Source of the DNA: Dehalococcoidia bacterium
Lineage (GTDB): Bacteria; Chloroflexota; Dehalococcoidia; Lucifugimonadales; Lucifugimonadaceae
DNA: 64,000 nucleotides
Direction of reading: 5' to 3'
Assembly (NCBI GenBank): GCA_026421215.1
Contig: JAPKBN010000001.1
Span: 1 to 64,000, forward strand
The translations under genes were made by a program, and so were the position numbers. The notes below the pieces were generated by a model, which had not been told where the DNA came from, made no database searches, and was given only the letters and a program-made list of their open reading frames with translations. Positions 18,135-28,743 of this stretch are shown piece after piece; the first letter of the stretch is position 1; the number at the start of each line of letters is the position of its first letter.

Positions 18135-18926
18135 ATGGCTGACATTAATAACTCCGCGCGCAAATCTCCTAAGACCAAATCCCGTTCCAAGCGCGGCGCT
18201 GTCGAAACGCGTCTGACGCAGGCTGCTGAAAACTATTTGCTCTCAATTTACATGGTCCTAGAGCAAGGGCTTACGGTCACAAACGCCCACCTTGTTGATC
18301 AGTTGAAGCGCACTCCAGAGTCCGAGGGACTCGGCACATCCGCGCCGTCGATCGCCGGGATGCTTCGACGCATGGAAAAAGAGGGGCTGATCACACACGG
18401 CCCGAGCCGGGAGATCGACCTCACCAAAGAAGGCAACCGGCTGGCCGAACAGATGGTGCGAAGACATCGGCTCGCCGAGCGAATGATCGTCGACATGCTG
18501 GGCCTGGACCTGGTGAATGCCCACGTGGAGGCACACCGCCTCGAGCACGCTATCTCCGACGAGCTAGAGGAGCGGATCCGGGTGACGCTGAAAAACCCGA
18601 CGACCTGCCCCTTTGGCCACCCGATACCGGGGAGCGGTTACAGCCCCTGCCCGGCAAGCATGACAATCGACGAGGCGCCGGTCGGCCAGCCTTTGCGATT
18701 AGATCGGATTCCAGAGGAAGACCCGGAACTGCTGGAGTACCTTGTGAGTAACGGGCTGGTACCGGGCGTCGCTATAGAGATTCTGGAATACGCGCCGTAT
18801 CGGGGAGTCGTGACTCTCAAGACGGCCGATGCTTCGCCGGTGCTTGGCGCTGACGTGGTGTCTCGCATCTGGGTATGCCCTATGAATTGCGGTCTGGATT
18901 GTGCGACGCAGGCTGCTGGCCGCTGA
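18135..18926 (+). CDS. DtxR/MntR-family metal-dependent transcriptional regulator
   Basis: AENYLLSIY...SAPSIAGMLRRMEKEGLI, LTKEGNRLAEQMVRRHRLAERMI, EHAISDELEERI, NPTTCPFGHPIPG. Confidence 0.92.
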   Translation: MADINNSARKSPKTKSRSKRGAVETRLTQAAENYLLSIYMVLEQGLTVTNAHLVDQLKRTPESEGLGTSAPSIAGMLRRMEKEGLITHGPSREIDLTKEGNRLAEQMVRRHRLAERMIVDMLGLDLVNAHVEAHRLEHAISDELEERIRVTLKNPTTCPFGHPIPGSGYSPCPASMTIDEAPVGQPLRLDRIPEEDPELLEYLVSNGLVPGVAIEILEYAPYRGVVTLKTADASPVLGADVVSRIWVCPMNCGLDCATQAAGR

Positions 18927-19142
18927 GTAGGTCCGGTCCATGAATAGCGCGCAGGTGCATTGTCCTTTTACCGAAGGAGCCCTTAATCCTGACTGAGAGA
19001 AGCCGCACGCGATCGCGTTCCATTTGTGGAATCTCTCCTGCATTGATATGACGCTGCGCGCCTTCCCGTCGTAAAATTGGTTGTCTGCGGTATCACCTAC
19101 CGGCGCTGCCCTGTTAATAGACGAACCACAAACGGACTACCC

Positions 19143-19547
19143 ATGAACAAGCGAAACGGACGCGTCAACTTCACGTTGCAACGCGAACTTGGCATGCTGA
19201 TCGACGAGTCGATCTCCGATCCCAGGCTCGCACCGATGACTTCTGTCACGCGGGTTGAGTGCACGGCGGACTACTCGACGGCACACGTCTACATAAGTTC
19301 CCTCGGAGATCCTGAGGTTCGACATGGGAGCCTTGAGGCATTGGAATCGGCCTCAGGATTTCTTCGCCGAGAAGTCAACAAGCGAATCCAGATCCGGCAC
19401 GTTCCACGCCTCGTCTTCCACCTAGACGATACGCTTGTCGAGGGTGCCAACATGCTCAAGATGATGGACGACGTGGCTCAACAGGACAGCAAACTCCCCG
19501 AGAACAAGTTCGAGGAGCCCCCAGAGGGGACCGAATCTGAGGAGTAG
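19143..19547 (+). CDS. rbfA: 30S ribosome-binding factor A
   Basis: LQRELGMLIDESISDPRL, VECTADYSTAHVYIS, RHVPRLVFHLDDTLVEG; followed by truB. Confidence 0.88.
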   Translation: MNKRNGRVNFTLQRELGMLIDESISDPRLAPMTSVTRVECTADYSTAHVYISSLGDPEVRHGSLEALESASGFLRREVNKRIQIRHVPRLVFHLDDTLVEGANMLKMMDDVAQQDSKLPENKFEEPPEGTESEE

Positions 19548-19549
19548 TG

Positions 19550-20527
19550 ATGGGACACTCGAATGCTGATCAGGTCGAGTCAGATGCCCCACAGAAAGGC
19601 GGCACGCCCAAAAAAATGTGGCCGCCTCAGATAAATGGCGGCTTCCTGAACATCAACAAGCCGGCCGGGATGACGTCGATGGATGTGATCCGGATTGTTC
19701 GCCGGTTGACGGGTCAGCGAAAGGTCGGGCACGGCGGTACCCTTGATCCAGACGCTACCGGAGTACTGCCGATCTGCATCGGCCGCGCAACCCGATTTAT
19801 CGACAGATTCGTCCAGGGCCGCAAGGTGTATGAAGCCACGGCCACGTTCGGAACATCAACCGATACATACGACGCGTCCGGCCGAGTTACCGCCGAGTCC
19901 GACCCTAGCACGATCACCCGAGAAGCCATTGAGGCCGCACTACCCGGGTTCATGGGTGAGATCAGCCAGATACCGCCCATGTACAGTGCTATCAAGGTGA
20001 AGGGTGTACGACTGTACAAGTTGGCGAGGGAAGGTAGAGAGATAGAACGTGAACCACGTGAAGTATTGGTGTACGGGCTCGACATTACGTCGTGGAAGTC
20101 GCCCACCCTCGGGTTACGTATTGAATGCGGGAGCGGCTTTTACGCGCGGTCCGTCGTCCACGATCTCGGTCAGGCTCTGGGCAACACAGCGCACCTCGGT
20201 AAGTTAATTCGATCGCAGGTCGGTCGGTTCGCGTTAGACGAAGCCGTGACCCTTGAAGGGCTGGAAGAATCGACGAAAGCCGGCGACTGGGAACAGATGC
20301 TGCACCCGATAGACTCTGCCCTATTGGACCTCCCTGCTGTTGTCGTAGATCCGATACAGGAAGAGGCCATTGGTTTCGGAAAATCGATCCAGCCCGAAAT
20401 CGGAGCGAGTACAAGCGACGCGTCACAGGTAAGGGCCTACAACCGTGACGGTGAACTGATCGCCCTGATGAAACACGACCCTATACTCGGTCAATTGAAC
20501 CCCGTTCGGGTTCTGGCAACCTCTTAG
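19550..20527 (+). CDS. truB: tRNA pseudouridine(55) synthase
   Basis: GFLNINKPAGMTSMDVIRIVRR, VGHGGTLDPDATGVLPICIGRATR. Confidence 0.95.
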   Translation: MGHSNADQVESDAPQKGGTPKKMWPPQINGGFLNINKPAGMTSMDVIRIVRRLTGQRKVGHGGTLDPDATGVLPICIGRATRFIDRFVQGRKVYEATATFGTSTDTYDASGRVTAESDPSTITREAIEAALPGFMGEISQIPPMYSAIKVKGVRLYKLAREGREIEREPREVLVYGLDITSWKSPTLGLRIECGSGFYARSVVHDLGQALGNTAHLGKLIRSQVGRFALDEAVTLEGLEESTKAGDWEQMLHPIDSALLDLPAVVVDPIQEEAIGFGKSIQPEIGASTSDASQVRAYNRDGELIALMKHDPILGQLNPVRVLATS

Positions 20528-20622
20528 ATCAACTTCACTGAACCCGTCATCAATCCTTTTGGCAGTAATCTGACCTCTTTCACATGTGACGCCTTCGTTG
20601 GGGCATCCTTAAGATCACGATC

Positions 20623-22032
20623 ATGGATTTTCCTTTGCCGCTCCTAAGCGCGGCAGAATACATACTGGTTGAGGAAGTAGGGCATCTCGTTCTTCTCCTC
20701 GCGTTCATTGTTCTCGCAGCCAAACTTGCGGGCGAGATGGTGGAACGCTTCGCGTCACTGCCTTCGGTTATCGGAGAGCTCGGGGCGGGAATCTTGATCG
20801 GGCCGTTTGCGTTGGGCGGCATCGAGATCGGATCGTTCGGACCATTGTTTGAGGTTCCTAAAGCGATCGATGGCCTTGGCAATGCAGTCGATGTGATTAC
20901 ACCTGTTTCGCCGGAGTTATTCTTCGTTGCAGAGATCGCTGCGATCATCCTGCTATTCCAGGCCGGACTTGAAACAAACAGAGCACAGTTCTTCCGTTGG
21001 GTGAAGCCAGCGACAGCAGTGGCGGCCGGTGGTGTAGTTGTTCCGTTTGCCTTCGGGTTCCTGGCGACACTATTCTTGGGATTCGCCAGCCTTGATAGCA
21101 CACAGGAAATGCTCCCGGCGCTATTCGTGGGCGCAATCATGACAGCGACATCTGTCGGCATCACGGCACGCGTCCTCGGAGACATACGACGTCTCGACAC
21201 CCCGGAAGGCACAACGGTGCTCGCCGGGGCCGTGGTGGACGACGTGCTCGGCATCCTCATTCTGGCTATCGTCATTGGTATCGCAGAGACCGGCGAAATC
21301 CCGATCACGGATATCGGATTCTTTGGCACCAATATTCCGGTCCCGATGGACATCGTTGTTATCGCCACCAAAGCGATCGGGTTCTGGCTGGGCTTACTTA
21401 TAATCGGAAGTCTGCTCGCAAATCGGATATCTAACGCATTTCTATGGTTCAGGAGTCCCGGCGTGCTGGTTGGGCTGGCACTGTTCCTGGCATTCCTGGC
21501 GTCGGCGGTCGCGGAGATCTACTTTGGCCTCGCTATGATCATCGGCGCTTACACAATTGGGTTGGCGCTCTCCGACACGGATCTGAAACACCGAATCGAA
21601 GAGCCGATGATCCAGATAGGCCACTTCGTGGTGCCGGTCTTCTTCGTAGTAATCGGGATGCAGGTGGATCTGGGCGCCATGAGCGCCGCGATTACGTTTG
21701 GAATAATCCTCAGCATTCTCGGAATTCTCAGCAAGGTGATCGGCGCCGGACTGCCGGCGCTGGCTGTCGGATTCAATCGTCGGGGCGCATACCGTGTGGC
21801 GATCGGCATGCTCCCCCGTGGCGAGGTCGCGCTGATCATAGCCGGGATCGGGTTATCGGCCGGAGTGATCGGACAGGACGTGTTCGGGGTCGCTATCGCC
21901 ATGACCATCGTGACTACTATGATTGCTCCGATTCTCCTGGTCCCGGCCTTCACGGCGGGTGGGTCTGGTCTTCGAAAGCCCATGGGCGGTGCAAGAGCGC
22001 ATCGAGACCGAGGCCGCCCAGAAGACAATTAA
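20623..22032 (+). CDS. Cation:proton antiporter (CPA2/Kef type)
   Basis: LGAGILIGP, LLFQAGLETN, AGAVVDDVLGILILAIV, LPRGEVALIIAGIGL. Confidence 0.9.
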   Translation: MDFPLPLLSAAEYILVEEVGHLVLLLAFIVLAAKLAGEMVERFASLPSVIGELGAGILIGPFALGGIEIGSFGPLFEVPKAIDGLGNAVDVITPVSPELFFVAEIAAIILLFQAGLETNRAQFFRWVKPATAVAAGGVVVPFAFGFLATLFLGFASLDSTQEMLPALFVGAIMTATSVGITARVLGDIRRLDTPEGTTVLAGAVVDDVLGILILAIVIGIAETGEIPITDIGFFGTNIPVPMDIVVIATKAIGFWLGLLIIGSLLANRISNAFLWFRSPGVLVGLALFLAFLASAVAEIYFGLAMIIGAYTIGLALSDTDLKHRIEEPMIQIGHFVVPVFFVVIGMQVDLGAMSAAITFGIILSILGILSKVIGAGLPALAVGFNRRGAYRVAIGMLPRGEVALIIAGIGLSAGVIGQDVFGVAIAMTIVTTMIAPILLVPAFTAGGSGLRKPMGGARAHRDRGRPEDN

Positions 22033-22070
22033 CACGGCTGTTCCTCATGCTATATTTGAACGTCCAAAGA

Positions 22071-22145
22071 GCCCCCGTAGCTCAGCGGATAGAGTACCGG
22101 CCTCCGAAGCCGGGGGCGTGAGTTCGAGTCTCACCGGGGGCACCA
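22071..22145 (+). tRNA. tRNA-Arg (CCG), CCA encoded
   Basis: GCCCCCG...CGGGGGC acceptor, CTCCGAA anticodon loop, GTTCGAGTC T-loop, encoded CCA. Confidence 0.95.
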
Positions 22146-22210
22146 CTCACAGTCTGTGATCCATTGGGACCAACAGGCGCCCGCCGCACGAGTGATAAGG
22201 TCGGTGCGCT

Positions 22211-25200
22211 ATGACATCACGTGAGCACCGGCAACGATGGGTTCCGCTTGGGGAGCGATTGATCGAGGCGCTGTGGGATGAAATCGCAGCCGCCCGAAGC
22301 GACGATCCACTCAGCCCCATCACGATCGTCCTCCCGTCTTTTCACAGCGCATTCTTCATGCGACGCCGACTTGCGAGCGACGGACCATTGTTCAACGTCC
22401 AGTTCCTTCGCGTCGAAGACCTTGCGGATGCCCTCGCCGGTCCCGCCGATCCCAGACCACCGCTTTCCAGGCTGCGCGCCTCCGAGATAATTCATGCGGT
22501 GGCTAACGACGAAACGATCGTTCTGCCAGAGGCTTTCGGCCGAATACGCGGCCAGGACAGTTTCCAGCGCGCTTTGCACCGAACCCTTGACGATCTCGAT
22601 GCATCTGGCGTGGGTCCTGCGATCGTTGCAGGAACTGACGGAGGCCCAACCGGCTGGAAGTTCACTTCGGCGGTGCTAGGGTTGTTTGCCCGCTACCGAG
22701 AACGTGCCGGCATATTCGCGTCCGCCTCAGACGTGGCGGCCCGGGCGGCTGAATCCGTCAGGGCAAACGTCGCATCGTTGGACCGATTCGGTCTCATCGT
22801 GCTGGCGCTTATCGAAGAGCCGGCGGCGCAGCATAGTGAACTGATCACCGCGCTACTGGGCCGGCCGGCGACCCGGGTAGTCATCGGCGCAACAGGGGAT
22901 CACGATAGCGACCGACTTTTGTGGCAGGCTCCAGGTGTCCTTACCTCGCCAGACGCCGAGGTCGATTCATTAACGAGATCCGGGTCCAATGAATGCAGGC
23001 TCGTCTCGACACCCGACGTGGCTGAGGAGGCGCGATGGATCGTCGGGGATGTTCTGGCGGCAGCACGAGGAGGCACGCGTTTTGCCCGAATTGGCGTGTT
23101 CTTTGAGGAGCCCTCCTATGGAGCGCGCTTAACCGGAGCGTTCCAGTTGAGCGGAGTCCCGGTCTCTGGGCCTTCGCCGGTCACCTTGGCCAACACTTCC
23201 GGCGGACGCTGGATTCGGGGGTTGCTAGCCTTCCTGGACCGCCCCGGCTCAACGGATCAGACGGGTGAGGGGGATTCGAGGTTCGCCAGGGACCGGATGG
23301 CGGCATGGGTCACGGGGAGCCACGTCGTCGCTGCTGACGGGAAGCCCGCGGCGGGCGCTGCATGGGACGTGATCTCTCGACGTGCTGGCGTGGTTGCGGG
23401 CGTTGAATCCTGGGACCGCAGACTGGGCGAACATGCCAGGCGACTGCGCGTTCGGGCGGAGAAAGCAGCAAGACAGGATGAGGACGATGATGCATCTCGG
23501 TCAGCCTGGATCACCGAGGCCAACGAGAGCGAGCGACTTCGTGAATTCGTGGCCCAGCTGGCCTCCGAGCAATTGCCCGTAGAACGAAATGCGTCCTGGG
23601 GCGGCTTCGTAACATGGCTCAAAGCGCTCCAGAAGCGATACGGCCGGGCTCCTACTTTGGAGCCAGATCGCGACGAGGCTGGACAAGCTCTGAATTCTGC
23701 GCTGGACGCTATCAGCGATCTCGACTCAATTAATCTTCCGTCACCCACGTTTCAAAGGTTTCGTCGAACGCTTGAACAAGAGCTCGACCGGCCACTCTCC
23801 CGCGTCGGGCGGCTTGGAAGCGGCGTGTTTGTCGCACCTCTGAGACAGGCCGTGGGTTGCGATTTCGACCTGATATACGTTGTCGGAATGGCGGAAGGCA
23901 GCTATCCAGCGATCGGATCAGAAGACCCGTTGCTTCCGGACATCGTTCGGAACGGGATACCCGGTCTCAAGACCTTGCGAGATGACCGGGCCAGCGCCCG
24001 ACGACGTTATCTGACGGCGCTCGGCAGCGCACCCAAACGTGTACTGGTGTGGCCCCGATCCCAGCCCGGAGCAACGCGGCAGGTATGGCCGTCTCGATGG
24101 TTCCGTGAAACTGCGGAGACAGTCCACGGCAAGCCCCTTCCCACCAACTTGCTGGATACCGAGAACGGTCCAATAGAGATTGTCCCGACCCCCACGCGGC
24201 AAACGTCAGAGACCTGGCCAGCCGATCGATATGAATACGAGTTGAAAAGTCTCGCCGCCTGGGGCGCAAACGGGGGCAACCCAGAAGATCACTTCCTGTT
24301 CACCGCCCCGGGTGAAACCCTCTCATCCAGCCGAGATCTGGAGCGTGGCAGGTTCCAGACGAATCAACTGACACAATGGGACGGCGCTGTCGGCCCGAAC
24401 GTAGGCCACGGAGAGACATGGTCCGCAGGGTCACTGACTGGCGTGGCTTCTTCCACCCGATTTGAGACGTGGGCCAACTGTCCGTTCAGATACTTTCTGA
24501 CATACGAGATCGGCGTCGAGCCAACCGAGACACCGGAGGCCGCAGAGACGCTGAGCGCCCTGGATCGAGGCATCATCATCCATGACATCCTCGATAGGTT
24601 CGTCAAGGATACCTTGACCCAACGGGCCACAAGCGCTGCAACAGACGCCGAACGCTTGCAACAGATCGCAAACGGCCAGTTCGATGAATTTGAGCGCAAC
24701 GGCCTGATCGGCAGGCCAGTGCTGTGGCGACTGGAGAAGGAGCGGATAAAGCGCGGCCTCCTCGATTTCTTGGATGTACACCGATCTCGTATAGACGAAC
24801 GCGGCCAGCGGCCCGTGGCGACCGAGCTTGGCTTCGGAGATGGGACAGAGATTCCGGCGGTGAGCCTGAAGTTGCCGGGCGGACGGACGGTGCGATTCAG
24901 GGGGTGGATAGACCGGGTGGATGTATCCAGTGACGGCTCGGCGGCTACGGTCATTGACTACAAAAGCGGACGGGGTTCACGTTTCTCCAGAATTGCCAAC
25001 GACCCAGTGGATGGCGGCAAGCATCTCCAACTCCCCATCTACGCCATGGCCCTCAAAGGGTGGCGGCCTGAAATCGAATCGATCGCCGCCGAGTTCTGGT
25101 TCGTCATGGATAGCGGTGGTTCGAAAACGGTCGGCACATCCCTTGAAATCGCAACTCCCAGGTTTGAAGAGGTTATTGACCAGATTGTGTCCGGAATCCA

Positions 25201-25414
25201 GGAAGGCATCTTCCCGGCTTACCCGGGAGAAAGGTCCATCCCGGGTCGTTCCGGCGTACTCGTACAGGAGAACTGTGCTTATTGCCCATACGACCGGATC
25301 TGTCCGGGCGGGAGAGCATGGGCATGGGAGCATAAATCTGACGATCCTGCGCTGGCGCGTTTTGTCGGGCTGGCTTCAGGAAGATCGAGCGATAGTTCAG
25401 GAGTGGATTCTTGA
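22211..25414 (+). CDS. addB: AddB-type ATP-dependent nuclease subunit (PD-(D/E)XK, Fe-S cysteines)
   Basis: C-terminal VIDYKSGRG nuclease motif; ANCPFRYFL and ENCAYCPYDRICPG cysteines; followed by addA. Confidence 0.85.
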   Translation: MTSREHRQRWVPLGERLIEALWDEIAAARSDDPLSPITIVLPSFHSAFFMRRRLASDGPLFNVQFLRVEDLADALAGPADPRPPLSRLRASEIIHAVANDETIVLPEAFGRIRGQDSFQRALHRTLDDLDASGVGPAIVAGTDGGPTGWKFTSAVLGLFARYRERAGIFASASDVAARAAESVRANVASLDRFGLIVLALIEEPAAQHSELITALLGRPATRVVIGATGDHDSDRLLWQAPGVLTSPDAEVDSLTRSGSNECRLVSTPDVAEEARWIVGDVLAAARGGTRFARIGVFFEEPSYGARLTGAFQLSGVPVSGPSPVTLANTSGGRWIRGLLAFLDRPGSTDQTGEGDSRFARDRMAAWVTGSHVVAADGKPAAGAAWDVISRRAGVVAGVESWDRRLGEHARRLRVRAEKAARQDEDDDASRSAWITEANESERLREFVAQLASEQLPVERNASWGGFVTWLKALQKRYGRAPTLEPDRDEAGQALNSALDAISDLDSINLPSPTFQRFRRTLEQELDRPLSRVGRLGSGVFVAPLRQAVGCDFDLIYVVGMAEGSYPAIGSEDPLLPDIVRNGIPGLKTLRDDRASARRRYLTALGSAPKRVLVWPRSQPGATRQVWPSRWFRETAETVHGKPLPTNLLDTENGPIEIVPTPTRQTSETWPADRYEYELKSLAAWGANGGNPEDHFLFTAPGETLSSSRDLERGRFQTNQLTQWDGAVGPNVGHGETWSAGSLTGVASSTRFETWANCPFRYFLTYEIGVEPTETPEAAETLSALDRGIIIHDILDRFVKDTLTQRATSAATDAERLQQIANGQFDEFERNGLIGRPVLWRLEKERIKRGLLDFLDVHRSRIDERGQRPVATELGFGDGTEIPAVSLKLPGGRTVRFRGWIDRVDVSSDGSAATVIDYKSGRGSRFSRIANDPVDGGKHLQLPIYAMALKGWRPEIESIAAEFWFVMDSGGSKTVGTSLEIATPRFEEVIDQIVSGIQEGIFPAYPGERSIPGRSGVLVQENCAYCPYDRICPGGRAWAWEHKSDDPALARFVGLASGRSSDSSGVDS

Positions 25415-28400
25415 CGACGATTGACCAGGCTGCCCGGCACCGCATCGTCAATGATTTGGACACAACATTGTTCGTGGAAGCCGGCGCTGGCACTGGGAAG
25501 ACGACAGCACTTGTCGGTCGGGTGACGGCGCTGCTCAAAAGCGGCGTTCCGGTCAACAATCTGGTCGTAATAACCTTCACGCGCGCAGCGGCCGCCGAGC
25601 TCCGAGAGCGCGTGCGGCTCAACGTTACTGCGGCACGCGATGAGGCGTACATCGGTGGCGCCGAACGTGAAAAGTTGGATACGGCCGTTCGTGAGATTGA
25701 TTTCGCCGTAATACAGACCATCGATTCCTTCGCACTATCGATGCTCCGTGAACGGCCGTTGGAGGCCGGGCTACCTCCCGTGATTGAACCCGTCGACGAG
25801 GTTCAGGCCGAGCTCGACTTCGATGATGCCTGGTCGCGTTGGTTGGACGAACAACCGGATACGGGTGAATTCGCCTCGGCCATCGCAACGGCGTTTCGGC
25901 TTGGTCTAGAGTCTCCGCTTGGAGATCTAACCGACACAGCCCGCCAACTGCACAACAACTACCACCTGGTCGAGAAACACGATTTCAAGGAACCGGGTGA
26001 TGTCCCCCTCCTAGCAGGAAAAGAGATTGTTGCCGCCAGCAGGTGGTTGCCCGAAATGGCGCGTTTATGCCGACTTCCCGAGGGAGACAAACTGACCGCA
26101 AGCCTGGAGGCCTTCAAAACGATCGCCGACCGGCTGGAACAAATCGGGCCCGACAGTGAGGACGCCGACTGGCTGTTGGCCAGCTCGAATACCAAGATCT
26201 CACAAACCGGTGGAAAGCAGACAGACTGGGACGACGATGAGTCGGGTGTCAACGCCTGTAAATCAATTAAAGCGTCCCTGAAGAATCTCCAAAACCAGCT
26301 GAGTGTTGAACTCGCCGACCGGCGACGCCACGCCGTCGGGGATCTACTCGGCCCTCTGAAGGGGTTCGTTACCGGGTACGCCGAGAAGCGACGAAACACC
26401 GGTAGGGCCGAGTTTCACGACATGTTGACGTGGGCAGTGGCGCTCCTGCAGGACGACGACGCCCGCAGACATTTCCAGGAGCGATATACGCACGTCCTGG
26501 TAGACGAGTTCCAGGACACTGACCCGCTACAGGTAGAACTGGTTCGGGCCCTTACCGATCGTGACGGTGTCGGCTCTCCGAGCCCGGGCGCGTTGTTCGT
26601 CGTCGGAGACCCAAAACAGTCAATCTACCGCTTCCGACACGCCGATCTTCCGACGTTGAATCAACTTCGTTCCGAGCCACATGTAAACCTAACTATGATC
26701 ACCCAGAACTTCCGTTCCAACACCTCTCTGGTTGGCTGGGTCAATCACATATTTGGCCACTGGATGGACGGTAAAGGCAGCCCGTACCAGGCCAACTATG
26801 TGGCGCTTGAGAGCGATATCGCCCCACCCGATGCCGAGCCGCTATTTGGCGTGCATATAGCCGGGGAGCCGTTAGATGAGGAGCGAATCGAAACAGTGCG
26901 CCGAAGGGAAATGGCGGACCTTGCGCGCGTTGCTCGTGAGGTCGGAAACGGACAGTGGACGGTGCGGGATGGCCACGAGATGCGGGCGTCGAATTTCGGC
27001 GACCTGTGCATCCTTTTCCCGCGTCGAACGTCATTGCCCCTGCTGGAACGGGCGCTCGAAGATTCCGATGTGCCGTACACGGCATCTGGCAATTCTCTCG
27101 TGTTCGTTACGGAGGATGTCAGAGACCTTTTAAGCGCTTTGACGGCCATTGATGACCCAACGGACCAGGTTGCCGTTGTGGCGACGCTCCGATCAGCAGC
27201 ATACGCGTGTTCTGACGCAGATCTATGGGCTTGGGCACAGGGCCGGCACAGTTTTAATTACCTGGAGGGCAGCCCTGGCCCCGACGGACCCATAGCAAGA
27301 GCATTCAATTCTTTGAGGACGTTGCATAATGAGCGCTTGGATACGTCGCCCGGAGCGCTGATCGAGCGTTTCGTCCGGGAACGAAGACTGCGTGAGTTGG
27401 CCCTCGCCGGGGGGCGAGCCGAGGAGCGATGGTCGCGTATCCAGTTCCTCGCCGAGACGGCGTTACGCCTAGCCGACGCGGGCCGCCCATCGCTCCGTGA
27501 TTTTGTGCTCTGGGCGAGACAGCAGGCCGAGCGGGATGTACGAGTGCCAGATGTGGCATCTAACGAGCGATCCGATGTCGTCCGGGTTATGACAGTGCAC
27601 GCGGCAAAAGGACTCGAATTCCCGATCGTGATACTAACTGGCCTGAACTCAGGCAATCAAAATCACACCGAGAAGGCAATGTTTGATCACAGCACCGGGG
27701 CCACTTCGAGCATCGGCGTAAGAATGGGATCGGCAAGCGCCCCATTCGAGACAGGTGGTTTTGATGCGCTCCGGGATCAAGAGAAGAACGCCGGAGATAT
27801 GGAAAATGTTCGTCTCATGTACGTTGCGGCCACACGAGCTAAGGACCACCTGGTCGTCAGCACCTACCGGAAGGTCAACGATAAAACATCCTCCGCTGCG
27901 GTGTTCGCCGAACTTTCGGAAGACGTCCCACAAATGTGGTCTCCTGTCATTCCGGTTCCAGAGCCCCCCAACGCCGGTGGGTCTGTTGCGGAACCTACAC
28001 ATAAGGTGGTTATGTTGGACAATCCAGATGCGTGGGAACGCGAACGAGATGCGATGATTCGCCAAATGTCCGACTCACAGATAGTCTCGGCGTCCTCACT
28101 CCATGACGCGGCAGATCCCGTCGAAGACGCCAAGAAAGGAGACGAGCAGGTCGAATCAGATCCCTGGAGACGGGGGCGTGCGGCGAGTTCAATCGGGCGT
28201 GCTGTACACGCCGTTCTGCAGGACATTGATCTAACCGATCCATCTACAGCCGAACTCGGTGTGCTGGCGGCCAAACACTCGCGAGCACACGATGTCGCAG
28301 GTTTCGAAAAGGAGATCTTTAGACTGGCGCATGCAACTCTTGAAACACCTGTGATGCAACGCGCCGGAGAGGCGCTGGCGAAGGGCCGGGCGTGGCGCGA

Positions 28401-28743
28401 ATCATACGTCAGTGCTCCGGTTGGCGACTCGGGTTTGATCCTGGAGGGGTACGTGGACCTAGTGTTTGAGGATGATGGATCGCTGGTGATCGTCGACTAC
28501 AAGACTGATCGGACGACCGGTGCCGCCAAGGCATATGAGCTGCAACTGGGAGCGTACGTCGCCGCCGTCAGGAAGGCGACAGGACTCGCTGTCAGTGAGG
28601 CCGTTCTGGTGTTTTCACGGCAGGCTTCCGAAGCGCTGAAGAATAGCTCCAGCCTTGAGGATGCACAACACAGTGTTTCCGACCTCGATCAGGCCGCGGA
28701 CCTAGCTATCAAACGAGCTGAAGAAAGGTCGTCCGCCGAATGA
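25411..28743 (+). CDS. addA: AddA-type UvrD helicase/exonuclease subunit
   Basis: EAGAGTGKTTALVGRV, LVDEFQDTDPLQ, VMTVHAAKGLEFPIVILTG, IVDYKTDR; TTG start overlapping addB stop. Confidence 0.92.
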   Translation: MTTIDQAARHRIVNDLDTTLFVEAGAGTGKTTALVGRVTALLKSGVPVNNLVVITFTRAAAAELRERVRLNVTAARDEAYIGGAEREKLDTAVREIDFAVIQTIDSFALSMLRERPLEAGLPPVIEPVDEVQAELDFDDAWSRWLDEQPDTGEFASAIATAFRLGLESPLGDLTDTARQLHNNYHLVEKHDFKEPGDVPLLAGKEIVAASRWLPEMARLCRLPEGDKLTASLEAFKTIADRLEQIGPDSEDADWLLASSNTKISQTGGKQTDWDDDESGVNACKSIKASLKNLQNQLSVELADRRRHAVGDLLGPLKGFVTGYAEKRRNTGRAEFHDMLTWAVALLQDDDARRHFQERYTHVLVDEFQDTDPLQVELVRALTDRDGVGSPSPGALFVVGDPKQSIYRFRHADLPTLNQLRSEPHVNLTMITQNFRSNTSLVGWVNHIFGHWMDGKGSPYQANYVALESDIAPPDAEPLFGVHIAGEPLDEERIETVRRREMADLARVAREVGNGQWTVRDGHEMRASNFGDLCILFPRRTSLPLLERALEDSDVPYTASGNSLVFVTEDVRDLLSALTAIDDPTDQVAVVATLRSAAYACSDADLWAWAQGRHSFNYLEGSPGPDGPIARAFNSLRTLHNERLDTSPGALIERFVRERRLRELALAGGRAEERWSRIQFLAETALRLADAGRPSLRDFVLWARQQAERDVRVPDVASNERSDVVRVMTVHAAKGLEFPIVILTGLNSGNQNHTEKAMFDHSTGATSSIGVRMGSASAPFETGGFDALRDQEKNAGDMENVRLMYVAATRAKDHLVVSTYRKVNDKTSSAAVFAELSEDVPQMWSPVIPVPEPPNAGGSVAEPTHKVVMLDNPDAWERERDAMIRQMSDSQIVSASSLHDAADPVEDAKKGDEQVESDPWRRGRAASSIGRAVHAVLQDIDLTDPSTAELGVLAAKHSRAHDVAGFEKEIFRLAHATLETPVMQRAGEALAKGRAWRESYVSAPVGDSGLILEGYVDLVFEDDGSLVIVDYKTDRTTGAAKAYELQLGAYVAAVRKATGLAVSEAVLVFSRQASEALKNSSSLEDAQHSVSDLDQAADLAIKRAEERSSAE

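Noticed and set aside
20580-21371. 263-aa minus-strand ORF
   Set aside because: Antisense to the cation:proton antiporter; low-complexity Met/Thr/Ser/Pro composition.
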